From: Neurospora crassa OR74A
Lineage: Eukaryota > Ascomycota > Sordariomycetes > Sordariales > Sordariaceae
Length of the DNA stretch: 64,000 nucleotides
NCBI RefSeq assembly: GCF_000182925.2
Contig: NC_026504.1
Location: 2,728,001 to 2,792,000, forward strand
Direction of reading: 5' to 3'
Positions 1 through 11,164 of this stretch are shown in pieces. The notes under the pieces were generated by a model that had not been told where the DNA came from, searched no databases, and was given only the letters and a program-made list of their open reading frames with translations. Numbering within the stretch: the stretch's first letter is position 1; each line of letters opens with the position of its first letter. Position numbers and translations under genes: made by a program.

Positions 1-274
1 ATTTATTTAGCTATTAATACTACCGTTAATTATACTGCCGTTAGTAGCGGGCGAAGAGGATAAAGGTAAAGAGATTAGAAATTCCCTAATAGAAGCCAAA
101 GAGTTATTTATATTATATCCGCCCGTACCTTCAATTTTCGGTTTTCGTTTATTATTACCACCCTCCGCTCCGCTTAATCGGTTAATTAAAGAAATTATTA
201 CCGAATTCTTTAAAGCGTTCTATAAACGTTATTATATTAAATTATTAATTAAAGTAGTATTAGTATATAGAATT

Positions 275-279
275 CTAAT
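275..279. repeat. Left 5-bp target-site duplication (CTAAT)
   Basis: CTAAT immediately precedes the TGTTAC end of the left LTR. It is matched by CTAAT directly after the right LTR at 7783-7787. Five-base duplications are normal for Ty3/gypsy integrases. Confidence 0.85.
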
Positions 280-512
280 TGTTACGAGCGACGTGGTTAC
301 GAGAGACAAAGCTAAATACGTAGATTCTAAGTCTATAGTAGAATTATAAGATGAAGAAGAAAAGAGGGAAACGTATAAAGGTGCGCGCAAGGTCTGGGGT
401 TTTGACCTAAAGCCTATACGCCGGCTCGGTACGCCGTCCCAGCAACGGGTCGGTTACGTGCTACGATTGTACGGCTTCCTTATATTAAAGCCTATTTACT
501 AATACCGTAACA
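280..512 (-). repeat. Left LTR (3' LTR of the minus-strand element)
   Basis: This 233-bp repeat starts TGTTAC and ends GTAACA, with a terminal TG...CA inverted repeat. It aligns without gaps to 7550-7782. It is the more RIP-altered copy: most C/T and G/A differences carry the T or A form here. A 7-G polypurine tract on the minus strand adjoins its right edge. Confidence 0.92.
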
Positions 513-515
513 TTA

Positions 516-522
516 CCCCCCC
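516..522 (-). other. Polypurine tract of the LTR element
   Basis: Seven consecutive C on the plus strand read as GGGGGGG on the minus strand, three bases before the LTR. This is where second-strand DNA priming would occur, and it fixes the element's orientation as minus. Confidence 0.6.
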
Positions 523-659
523 GGTATAAAAAGACTCGTTCCGAATCGTACAAAATCCGTAATCACAACTATTATATATATAAAGTAGGTCCTAACCTAA
601 CTAATTAAAATTTAAAAAAAAAAGTCGCTATTATTTTAATTCGAATATAATCGCTTTCT

Positions 660-3600
660 AAATAGAGGGGGGGTATCTTTAGGCTTCTAATTAATTAATT
701 AGTTCTAAGCCCCCAAACCTTTCCCAATTATACTAACTATCTACTACAGTATATTAAAATATCGACCTCCTAACGTTATTCAAATTATTAATCCTAACTC
801 TCAATCCCTTCCCTAAATAATATAGAACTAAGAACTATTTCCTTATAATATTACTTCTTCGCTCCAACGTAGCGCCTTATTAACTATATTCTTTTTTGTA
901 CCGGAATATTATTATTATTATAATTTATATTAAATTCTTCTACTTTAATTATTTATAACTAATAATTTAATTACTTCGGTAATTTTAATTAATTAAGGTA
1001 TTCTTCGTAGAAGGTCTTAAAAAAGTAAAGCGAATTTTTAAAATTACTTATATTATAATATTTTAGATCGGGATTATAACCCTTTTAATTAGCGTAGTAT
1101 TACAATCTTCCTTAATATACTTTAAATACTAATATACCTTTAATTTCCTACTTAATATTATTCCTAATATATTCGCCTACGGGCTCCTCTACTTATTATT
1201 TTAGTAATAGATTATTAAAGTATTTCTTTAGGCGATCTATGTAAAATACGTCTATACTGTACTATCCTTCTAGAATTTCGAATTAGAAGGAATAGCTATA
1301 CTTTTCTTAAATTTTAAATTAGTAATTCGTAAGAGGGAAATCCAATTTATAATTAGGCCGGTCGGATAGCTCGCTTCGCTTAATAATAAAGACTTTATTA
1401 CTTATATTAAAGTCGGGTATACGTTGGTATTAGTTTGCCTATACCGCTATACGCTCCTAAAATATAATAACTAATTCTTTCGCCTTAGTAATATATCCTT
1501 ATATCCTTTTAACTACTTCCTAAGCCTCCCTATAGTTAAACTTTTTATAAATAAATAATTATATTAAATTCGTTTTCGCTTCCCAATTTAATATATTAGG
1601 TATAAGGAAACCCCGTAATATTTTATAAGGTTATATACCTTCTAAGCTCTCGTATAGCATTCCTATTTAAATTATATCTATTATTAGAATAGCGTTTAAC
1701 TAATTATTTTGGAAGTAGTTAATAAATAGATAGAATTTTTAATTTAGGTACTCGTTTATAATTTCTATTTAGCCGGCTATTTAGCTATACCCGGAGGAAG
1801 TTAGTTTCTATTTAATATTAAAAATTTTTACTAATTCGTTAGTAAAATCGGCGATAAATTAGAGGCCTCAATTTAAAACTATTTCCTATAATAGATTATA
1901 AATGTAGTATAGTCCCTTGTAGTACATTCTAGCTATATTATATATTATAGTAGTAATATAATAGGGGATAGTCTATAATATTTTATTTAAATAATCTACT
2001 ATTATTAATATATTATTGAAACCTTAACAATTTTTAAGTATCGATTTAAAGTCTATTATAAAATATCGCTATAATTAATCTACTAGGGATAAAGGGTATA
2101 GTTCGCCCGGTATTTTATTATAAGGAATTTTCGAAGTATAGTATATTACGTAATTAGTAATATAGTAGTCTATATTTCCGGTTATGCCGGGCTACTAATA
2201 TTATACTAATACTAGTCGTTGTATTTTATTACGGTTTAAGTATACAGTTGTAATTTTCGTATATAATTTATAGATTATTTGCGCCCTTAATATCCCTAAT
2301 AGTACTACTAATTTGCTATATCGTATTAGGATTTTATTATATATAACGAATTAATATCCGCCCTCCCCCTAACGAACTATATTTTAATAAATTTTAAGTT
2401 CGATATTAGTCTTATTTTCGAGGAAAAATCTATTTAGTAGGATATATCCCTCTAAAAAATCCTCTCTCAATATTAGGCCCTCCTCAATTAATCCCCGAGC
2501 AACTTTTAAATTAACTTCTATAATTATAATTTAATAACTATAATAGAGGGAATTAGCCGGATATTTATAATAATTAGAGTATTATCCGAATAAATTATCG
2601 TTCCGTCTTCGAGGGTTTTAAAGATACAAATTATATAATAGGTATCTTATTTCGCTTTCTAGGTTTTTAAGTCCTTAAATTTCCTTAATAAGGCGTCCGC
2701 TATTCTATTATCCTTACCCGGTCGGTAGGAGATTACGAAATAATATTAAGTAAGGAATTTAGCCTAGCCTACTTAATAGAAATTTAGTAATCGTTTTATA
2801 CTAAAGTATTTTAAAGCCTTATAATTTATAATAACGAGGAAGGGGTTTTAAAGTCTAATAAATTCCGATCGCCAATATTACAAAGCTTAAATAATCGCTA
2901 TAAATTCCTTATTATAAATAGAATAATTATATTTAATATTATATATAGTTTCTAAAAAGAAGGCGACTAGTTTCTAATCCTTATAAATTTCCTAGGAAAG
3001 AACTCCAACTATTATACTATTTAAAACATTTATTTCAACCTTTATAGGGCAATTGTATTTAAAATATATTAGGATAAGTACGCTTAATAATTTTACTTTC
3101 AATTCTTTAAACGCTACTTAATAATTTTTATTCTAACTATACTCTTCCCCCTTTCTAGTAAAAGCGATTAATAACTTCGCTATATAACTATAATCTTTTA
3201 CAAATTTCCTATAAAAGTTATAAAAGTTTAAGAAGGATTATACTCCCCTAACGTTCGTAAGAACTTACTAATTTTTAACAATAACAATCTTTTAAAGATT
3301 AACAACCACTCCATCTTTACTAATAATAAAACTAAAGAATTTAATCCTTTTAATATAAAATTCGTATTTATCCAAATTAATTTACAAACCGGCAGTTTCC
3401 AAACGAGCTAATACCTTCTTTATATATATTTTATACTCCTCTAGAATATTTAAAAAAATAAAGATATTATTAATATATATATTATAAAAATTATTAAAGT
3501 AACCTATTAGAATATTATTAATATATCGTTAAAAGGTTAACAGTCCGTTAATTAAATTAAATAGTAACACCTTATACTTATAAACGCTATAACGAATTCT

Positions 3601-5240
3601 AAATATCGTCAACTCCTTATTATCGGAATATATTCTTATTCAATAGAATACTTATTATATATCAATTTTTATAAAAATCTTTACTTAATTAATACGAATA
3701 ATAATTTCTTTAATAAGCAGAAGAAGGTAATAATCTTTTCTAATTACTATATTTAACTTCCAATAATCTACATAGAACCAGAGTCCACTATTAACCTTAA
3801 GCGCAAATAAAATAAGTACTACCTAAGGCGCTAAACTACTCTCAATAAATCCCTTTACAAAAGCCTTATTAATATATTTCCTACAAACTTCCAACTCATC
3901 AATTATCATCTTATAAAAGGGATTATAGCCCAATTCTTTAGGACGTACTCCTTCTTCTAATTTAATTTTATAATTACTTAATTAGTAATTAAATAAAGTA
4001 TCGGACTATTTCTTACTAAAAATATTAAAATATTAATAAGTATATTCAAGGACCTCTTTCCTAACCCTCTCTCTTAACTCTTCTTCGTCTTCTATTAATT
4101 ATTCGTCTTTTCGCCATTAATCTTTAATAAAGCAATTTAACTTATATAGGCTAGTAATTCCCATATATTCTTTTTTAGCGAATTGGAGAAAAGTTTCGGC
4201 TCTAACGATAATTAAATTATTATAGTACTTATACTAACTAATACTATTTTTCTTCAACCTATACCTCCCCTAAGCATCTTCTCCCTAAAGAGGGTCGGAT
4301 TTATACTCTTCTTCGAATATCGCTAAATATTTATAATAATTAAATAACTTCTTATCCTCCCCTACTAACAACGCCTTTTAATTATAAAAAGCGCAATCTA
4401 TTTTCGCTAAATCTTCGCGTCCTCCTCTATTTATTAATCAAATTTTCAATTCCTCAAATAAATCAATAAAACAATTTAATATCGGAAGAGCCTCTTTCAA
4501 ATTCTATAGCAATAAAGTTACTTCTAATTTTTAAATACAATAAATAATTATTACTAATATTTTAAATTTTTTAATCGCATCCTCCTCTTCCTTAATTTTA
4601 AGAAAGATTAAAGAGTAATTAACTATATCTATTAACACCTTATACTTCTATATTCAATATTTCCTAAGGATGAAATTATATCTAGAATTAATAATAATCA
4701 TAACTTCATCAAAAAGGATTCGATCCCTCACTCTAATTGTACTATATAAATATCGGTCGATTATTTCGCTATATTATCCGTCGTACCCGCCGACAATATA
4801 CGGCTTAAATCCTTATAATTACTCTATATTAATTTTATTAATTAAACAATTAACGAAACTTCTACTCACAAAGATATTTCCATTTATTCCCAAATTAATA
4901 AATATATTATTAGTAAATAATAATTTACTATTACTTACTATAGTATAAAAAGTAAATAATATTTCCCCCCCTAAATAACTACTTAAAAAATCTTTATCTA
5001 CCGTTATTACACTTATTATTAATTTAATTAAATAATCGTATATTAATTTTACCCTCAGGAAGAAATCTACAATTCCCAAGGTATTTAATTTTTTACCTTA
5101 TCCACCTCGGCTTTATAAACGAACTATTTAATTAATTTATTAATATAATTAGGATTATTATACTTATTAGAATAATTTTTAAAGTAGTAACCGGTCTACT
5201 TATAAACGAAATACTTATTCTCTTCTAGTAACTTACGTAC
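660..5240 (-). pseudogene. Degenerate pol region (protease, RT, RNase H, integrase)
   Basis: Reading the minus strand through RIP stops gives gypsy-type domains in order. The zinc knuckle is at about 5155-5220 and the protease at about 4819-5000 (IFVSRSFV context). Reverse transcriptase lies at about 3050-3850, with the catalytic box at 3463-3480 reading IYINNIFI instead of a YIDD form. RNase H is near 2790-2900 (INYKALKYF, normally TDHKALEYF). Integrase spans about 1000-2330, starting PGITGNIDYYITNYV where the zinc-binding Cys codons have become Tyr. Trp, Gln, Cys, Met and Asp codons are changed exactly as TpG-to-TpA and CpA-to-TpA would predict. Domain boundaries are approximate, and the last 300-400 nt before the left LTR could not be assigned. 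Confidence 0.85.
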
Positions 5241-7440
5241 TTCATCCTTTAATATATCGGAAGGGCATTAAAATTCCGAACCCTTAGCTACAGAGGAGGA
5301 AGAAAAAAATAACGAATTTTTAACTTTACTAGAAATATTCTTAATATCTTTATCCTTATCTTTATCCTTACTCTTATTATCCTTATACTTAGACTTCTAT
5401 AAGCGCTAACTATTCTCTATATACTTCTTAACTATACGTACAAAGGCTATAAAATTAATAATATCTTTACTATATCCGAAGAGAAGAGCATTCTAAATAT
5501 TAATTGAGAGCTTCTAATTAAATTCCTACTTCTAAATTTCAACCGGGCGGTTATACTCGCTAGCTAAATATATAAAGGTATTTTTAAATTTCTAAAAATC
5601 TTCGTTCATTCGGAACTTTAATTTATTAAATTTAAGGATAGCCTTCTCCTTATAATTATAATTATAATATTCGTTTTTAAAGTAATTTAATAACTATTAA
5701 GAAGTTTTAAAGTAATAAGGTCTATCCCTTAAGTAGGGTTCCAAATTTTAAGCAGCCTTACCGGCTATACGGTTCTTAATATACATTTTCTTAGACTCGT
5801 CATTAGTAAAGTAATTAACATTTAATTTTAATTTATTTTAAATACAATAATATTAAATATCAAAAGAAATAGTATCCTTATCCTTCTTATTATAAAAGTA
5901 CGGCGGATCTTTTTCCTTAGCTAATAATTAATTAACGCTATAGGAAGTTAAAGTATTAATAACCGGAGTATCTTTATAATTAGAATTATTTAAGTCTTTG
6001 TAAGTACGATGCAGTTAATTATAATTAAATTATTCTAAATTCTAAAGGGTTATATTAATAGTAACCTTCTTCTTTTATTTATATAAATTGAAATTCTCTT
6101 TAGTAAACTAAGTAATAACGGTATTAAAGTTAATAATTTTATTCTCCTTAAGAGCTACTTCTATACTTAATTCCTTAATTTAAACCTTAATAGTAGTAAT
6201 ACGATTTAGAGATATTGCGAGCTCTTTCTAAATAGAAATTAAATTATCCTTAATATAATTTAATTTAATTATTAATTTAAGGTAATTATAATAACCCTCC
6301 GATAGGGTAGGTAACTAACTATAATAGCATTCGGGTAACAGGCTCCGGCTATTAAACGGACTTTAATAATTAAAACGGGAATTATAGTTATAATAGTCGT
6401 TGGGGTAATAAATCTCCCGGGCGTTTTTATAGTCTTTATAAGCCTCCTACTCTTCTAAATATTTATTTTCAACGTAAGTACAATTTCCTATAGCGGTATT
6501 AAATTAATTGATACTTATTTAGACTTCCGCCATTAAATTTTAGACTTTCTTACGTAGCATAGAATTTTTATAACGTAATTAAGCAACAGCTGCGTTAGTA
6601 GTAGGGGTTTCACCGCTATTGCGTATATTATTTAATATATTTTCTAAAACGGTAATTTTCTTCTAAAATTCCGAATTATTATCTTCAATAGCCTTCTAGT
6701 AATTAAGGAAATTTATAGTATACTTATATATTTTACTAAAATTAATATTTAAATTAATAGTAATAACCTAATAACCCCTTTACTAAGCTAAGGCCGCCTC
6801 TATTAGGATAACGTACAATTTAATTTCCTAGAAAATAGTTTCGAGACCTACAGAATTTTAATAAATATTCTAAAAAATTAACAAATCTATTAATAATAAT
6901 CCTAAATATATTTTATTACGGGCGAAATAATAGTCCTAAAACTTCTTACTAGCTTTAGTAAGGGGTTAAAAAGTAAAAGTAGGACTATCTCCCTTCTTAG
7001 AATAATACTTAGTAATTATACTAATCTTTATATATAAAAATACGTATAAATCTTCTTTCTTAAAAGTATAATATATATCAGTTATTTTTATAATAATTTC
7101 TTAATTAAAAAACGCAATAGCTTCATTAATATTATTAAATATATCTTTATTATTAAAATTAAATATATTAAAGGTATACAATTAAGTATCCTACTTATTC
7201 TTAATAATAATAATATTAATTAAACGACAATAGAAGGCGTTATCCTACTCTACTACTAATTCGGGGGTAATAGGCACATTATCAATATTAAAAGCAACTT
7301 ACTTAGTAGCAACCTTATCTTTCTAGGCCTTAATAACCTACTTCTAAACTTCACTTACTTAAATACTTACAGCGGCAGTTACTTTTGAAATTAATTATAT
7401 AAACTACTATCCTTATTTCTTAAGCGAGGCTTGGCCTGCT
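5241..7440 (-). pseudogene. Degenerate gag region of the LTR element
   Basis: This is the internal sequence between the 5' (right) LTR and the zinc knuckle on the minus strand, where gag lies in gypsy elements. It is AT-rich and full of stops. No motif other than the adjoining knuckle is visible, so the assignment rests on position. Confidence 0.55.
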
Positions 7441-7549
7441 TTTTCCTTGGGGGTATGTACTATTGTAATTAATATAATACGACGTAATTGCTTAAATATA
7501 ATAGAATATTTAAATTCCTCCCTGGAAGTATATAAATTAATTTTATAAT

Positions 7550-7782
7550 TGTTACGAACGACGTAGTCACAAGAGACAAAGCTAAACACGTGGATTCCAG
7601 GTCTATAGTAGAATTACAAGATGAAGAAGAAAAGAGGGAAACGTATAAAGGTGCGCGCAAGGTCTGGGGTTTTAACCCAGAGCCTATACGCCGGCTCGGT
7701 ACGCCGTCCCGGCAACAGGTCGGTTACGTGCCACGACTGCACGGCTTCCCTATGTCAAGGCCTGTCCGCCAGTGCCGTGACA
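7550..7782 (-). repeat. Right LTR (5' LTR of the minus-strand element)
   Basis: This 233-bp repeat starts TGTTAC, ends GTGACA, and aligns gap-free with 280-512. It keeps many unmutated C and G positions (for example CTGTCCGCCAGTGCC at its right end), so it is the less RIPed copy and closer to the ancestral LTR. Short open frames across it are by-products of its higher GC content. Confidence 0.92.
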
Positions 7783-7787
7783 CTAAT
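7783..7787. repeat. Right 5-bp target-site duplication (CTAAT)
   Basis: This copy is identical to 275-279 and directly abuts the GTGACA end of the right LTR. Confidence 0.85.
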
Positions 7788-8195
7788 TACTTTAAAGAAT
7801 AAGCTCCGGAATAAAGAGGCGCCGCCCGATATACTTATATTTAGAGAGTAGTTAGTAGAATAATTTATAAGGCTAGGGTTTAGTTACGACCTTTATATAG
7901 TATTTAGGAACGGTATTAAAAATTTCCTTAAAATTGAATATATAGTATTAGTAATATAATTAAGTTATAGTAAGTATGCCCTTTAACCCCTATTACTATA
8001 ATTTAATTAATTAATATATACTTTAAACCTACGATTTAATACTATACTTAAATATAATATTATTAGAACTCTTGTTTCTATAGCGGGCAATACTACTACT
8101 AGCGGTTCCAGCGAATAATAACGATATTACAAATTAATTTATAGTAAAAGAAGGGGGTTTCTAATATTTTAGTATTATTATATAAATAAATACAA

Positions 8196-8256
8196 TTTCT
8201 AGCACTTCTAATACTTCTAGTACTTCTAATATTTCTAATATTTCTAGTATTTTTAA
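8196..8256. repeat. 9-bp minisatellite, about six copies
   Basis: Units such as ATACTTCTA, GTACTTCTA and ATATTTCTA follow one another with a strict 9-bp period. Variation between units is almost entirely C/T and A/G. It lies just beyond the 3' end of the transposase fossil. Confidence 0.8.
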
Positions 8257-8306
8257 CATACAACTCAATTTAATACACATAAATCCATCTCTCCCTTCTA
8301 TACTCT

Positions 8307-9370
8307 CTACCGCCGCCTAAATACAGTACCCGTCTCTCTATATTCGACTAGCTTATTAATATACAATTCGTTATATTCTTTATTAATATTATTAAATCGA
8401 TCTATTATTAATTTTACGTTCTTAAAATAGTTACGGATTTATTATACTCTATACCCTATATCCTACACCAATTGCTTAAAAAACGTAATAAAATCGTTAT
8501 CTAATATTTTATTACTGCCTTCGTTATAATATACCCTCTTAAATTACCGCTTAAAATTATTAAAATATACTTCGATAGGGTTAAATTCGGGAGAGTATAA
8601 TAATAAATACTACAATAGAACCCCCTTCTAATTATATACGTACTAAAATTCAGTACGGGGGTACTAATTAACGTTATTTATTATTAAAATACTATTACAA
8701 CCGGGAAATAGATTTATTTTAAGGAGTAGGCATTTTACTATTTAGTCCCAAACCCCGGCTAAATCCGTTATACCTTTAAATACTAATATATTAAATAATT
8801 TATTTACTATAATAGTTAGGAGGAGGTAATACTATATATTGCGTACGAACTTATTTAATACTATTATAATAGTACTATAGGGTACCTAATTAGTATAACG
8901 AACGCTATCCCTTCGGTTTATACTAGACTCGTTATAGAATACAAATATCTTTATAGTAAATAAAGAGATCTTTAATATCTATTCGGCTACTAATATAGGG
9001 GATTATTATAATACCTTTATATAGAGTCGCTTCTTCTTCTACTTTTCTTATCGAAGGTACTGCCGTATAATTTCGGTTGAAACGTATATATTATATTCGT
9101 TGGCCAAAAAGGCACAAATCTCGTCGAAGTATAAATTAGGTTTTAATATAAAGAGGTTTATAATTTCCTTTATAATATTAATTATAATTAATAAAATATA
9201 AGGAACAATATAGTATATGCTATACTTTAAGCGTTTATATAAGAAGCTTTTTAATATTCTAAAAAGCTTACAATAGTAAAAATACTTTACTAATATCTGA
9301 TAGAGTACGTTTATATTTCTATACACTCCTTATACTTATACCAATAATTTTAGTAACGTTATTAGAATAT
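8307..9370 (-). pseudogene. RIP-inactivated Tc1/mariner-type (DDE_3) transposase
   Basis: Conceptual minus-strand translation with stops read through gives the order expected of fungal Tc1/mariner-like transposases. A winged-helix segment (LKPNLYFDEICAFLANEYNI, about 9100-9160) is followed by VFYNESSINRRDSVRYTN with the first catalytic Asp in its neighbourhood. Next come FNILVFKGITDLAGVWD, then SILIINNVN where LVMDN is usual, and finally YSPEFNPIEVYFNNFKR. The frame ends at a TAG at 8307-8309. There are many in-frame TAA/TAG codons, and the second catalytic Asp is replaced by Asn. The only stretch open for more than 90 codons is 9048-9326. Terminal inverted repeats could not be placed. Confidence 0.8.
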
Positions 9371-11164
9371 TCGTTATTTACCAATATTATTATTATTAAT
9401 ACCTTCTGGCGGGTATTAGGGTAGTGCACTATATTAATAACAGTTCAAAAGACAATATAAATATTAAAATAGTCAATTGTACGACGTAGAGCATTAAAAT
9501 ATCGACTTTTTACACTAGTTTTAGCCAGATTTCGATGTTAAACGATTAAGTTAAATCGTGTAAAGCGATATCAAATGGCCAGATTTGTCAAATGCGGTGT
9601 GTGTGTGTATGCACGCACACACACCTCTTGCCAAGACTGCACAGGCGATTGAGTGTGGGAACGGTAGGTTGGTGTCATTCGTTGATCAAACCAAGATTGG
9701 GCTAACGAGAATACAGTTAGCGTTGCGCGAGCGGCCTGTAAGCGACTTTTGACATTTCTTCACTCCTTGGATGATGCTTTCCATAGCAGGATGCTTGGAA
9801 ATCATCCAGCAAGAGTAGTAGAGATGGGAGGTTGAAGACCAAACCTAAATCATCGAGCGTGCTCCTACCTGTGACTAGAGGTACCGGAACCCATTCAAAC
9901 ATCTACAACGAAAAAGAAAGAGAAAAAAAGAGAAAAAAATTTAAATAAAAAAAATTAAAAGAAAAAGCAGAGACAAAGGGTACCACGAGGACAAGTGGTA
10001 GTCCACTTGAACAACTTGGCGCACCATCTATCACAGCTTGGCCTCCAAGCCATCTTTTGCTTCCTTTCTCATTGTGTCTCACAACGACTGTCGTCTGGGG
10101 CTAGAACACCAGAGGTAAAAGTACCCGACCAGGCTGTGTCCCGCGGTCCCTAACGCTGTGGGAGGTTACATTGAGTGGTGAGTGTTCGATATTCCCAGGC
10201 CAAGAGCAGCCGAGAGCACCCCGCCTCTGCCACGATAATGGGGTCAATGGCGGATTATGGTCCATGTCGTGGTGACGCTGTCTTAATAGAACCACACTCC
10301 GCTATTTCCCCTACACCCACAACCATCACAAGAACAACTTCCATTTCTATCTTCCTTCTCAAGTACATGCATAGCAGCTATACATGACCCATGGACCAGC
10401 CACCTTGGCGACCCTTGACCGGACAGGGTGGATGAGGCGTCAGTCAGCTTTCGAGACGCGGATGCAGAAGGGGGGGAAGCTCCAAAGAGCTGTCATAAGC
10501 GAGTCTCTGAAGCCACCAGGTCTCGGCAAGAACCTTAACGGTTAGGCTCAGAAGTGAGAAGTCTTGCACAATACCTACGCTACCACATGTCAATGGCTCT
10601 TTACTATGACTGGCTTTGTAAGTGACTCAGAAAAGTTGTTGTCTCTTCTAGGAATAGTCCCAACCAGCCTGCATGGCATCCCTTCTATCATATCCGATGC
10701 CACTATACACAGAATAGCTAGCTTAGCGGTTACACCTACCCCATGGTCAATCATGGATATCCCTTGGCGGTGGGTATACAGCTGTGTACTGTGTAGTGTG
10801 TACCAAACAGGAGGGAAGATTCCCTAGGTACCGTTTCTGCGGTAGGTATAAGGGAAGGGATGATCCTCGCCCTTTGTGCTATATTCTGGTTGGATAATCT
10901 ACTTGGCGGCATCACTTATAACTCCTCAACCCCCTCCACGCCTCCCAGAACATCACCAGTTCGAGATCAGAACATCCACCCTGCACACTTCGTCCCCGTA
11001 CTTGGCTATTTCGACTAGCTATCGACCCATATTGGATCTATACTTTGCAACTACTCCAGTATCTCTTCAGACTCTTGCCTGTTCTGCCGGTTTTCGACCA
11101 TACAGTGTCAACTTCACGTTCTCATCAGCCATCTTACTGGCTTGTCTAGTCACGACCAACCGCA
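9371..11164. other. RIP/unique border and region upstream of the arrestin gene
   Basis: AT-rich, RIPed sequence ends near 9480 and normal composition begins by about 9600. At the border a GTGTGTGTG/CACACACAC inverted repeat (9599-9627) could form a hairpin. An A-rich tract lies at 9905-9965. Scattered open frames of 60-116 codons show no recognisable domain. The last part is presumably promoter and 5' leader of the gene at 11165. Confidence 0.5.
9599..9627. repeat. GT/CA imperfect palindrome at the RIP boundary
   Basis: A (GT)n block is followed after an eight-base spacer (TATGCACG) by a (CA)n block, giving complementary arms of about nine bases. Confidence 0.6.

Larger units (their letters stand above)
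280..7782 (-). mobile_element. Full-length RIP-inactivated Ty3/gypsy LTR retrotransposon
   Basis: Two 233-bp direct repeats bound a 7,037-bp internal region, and the whole is flanked by CTAAT duplications. A run of seven C (516-522) next to the left LTR is a polypurine tract when read on the minus strand, so the element runs right to left. Degenerate minus-strand translation gives, in order, a gag CCHC knuckle, aspartic protease, reverse transcriptase, RNase H and integrase. RT before integrase places it in Ty3/gypsy (Metaviridae-type) rather than Ty1/copia. The interior is saturated with TAA/TAG stops and is extremely AT-rich. The 29 differences I count between the two LTRs are all transitions, as expected from RIP. 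It cannot encode any functional protein now. Confidence 0.93.
11..8118 (+). pseudogene. Old RIP-mutated reading frame split by the LTR retrotransposon
   Basis: A plus-strand frame is open without a stop from position 11 to 279. If the 280-7782 element and one copy of its CTAAT target duplication are ignored, the same frame continues at 7788 and runs to a TAA at 8116-8118. The two parts sum to 600 nt, an exact multiple of three. The right part holds six internal TAA/TAG codons and no TGA. Every one can be derived from CAA or CAG by a CpA-to-TpA change, the signature of RIP. The translation looks protein-like (for example GFSYDLYIVFRNGIKNFLKI near 7880-7940), but I do not recognise the family. 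It could be a host gene fragment or part of another transposon. The 5' end lies outside the window. Confidence 0.5.

Noticed and set aside
7590-7851. Overlapping 70- and 76-codon frames
   Set aside because: They lie inside the right LTR and only stay open because that copy is less RIPed.
1-9480. AT-rich block as inserted mitochondrial DNA
   Set aside because: LTRs, target duplication, gypsy pol and transposase motifs plus directional CpA-to-TpA changes explain it; no mitochondrial gene was recognised.
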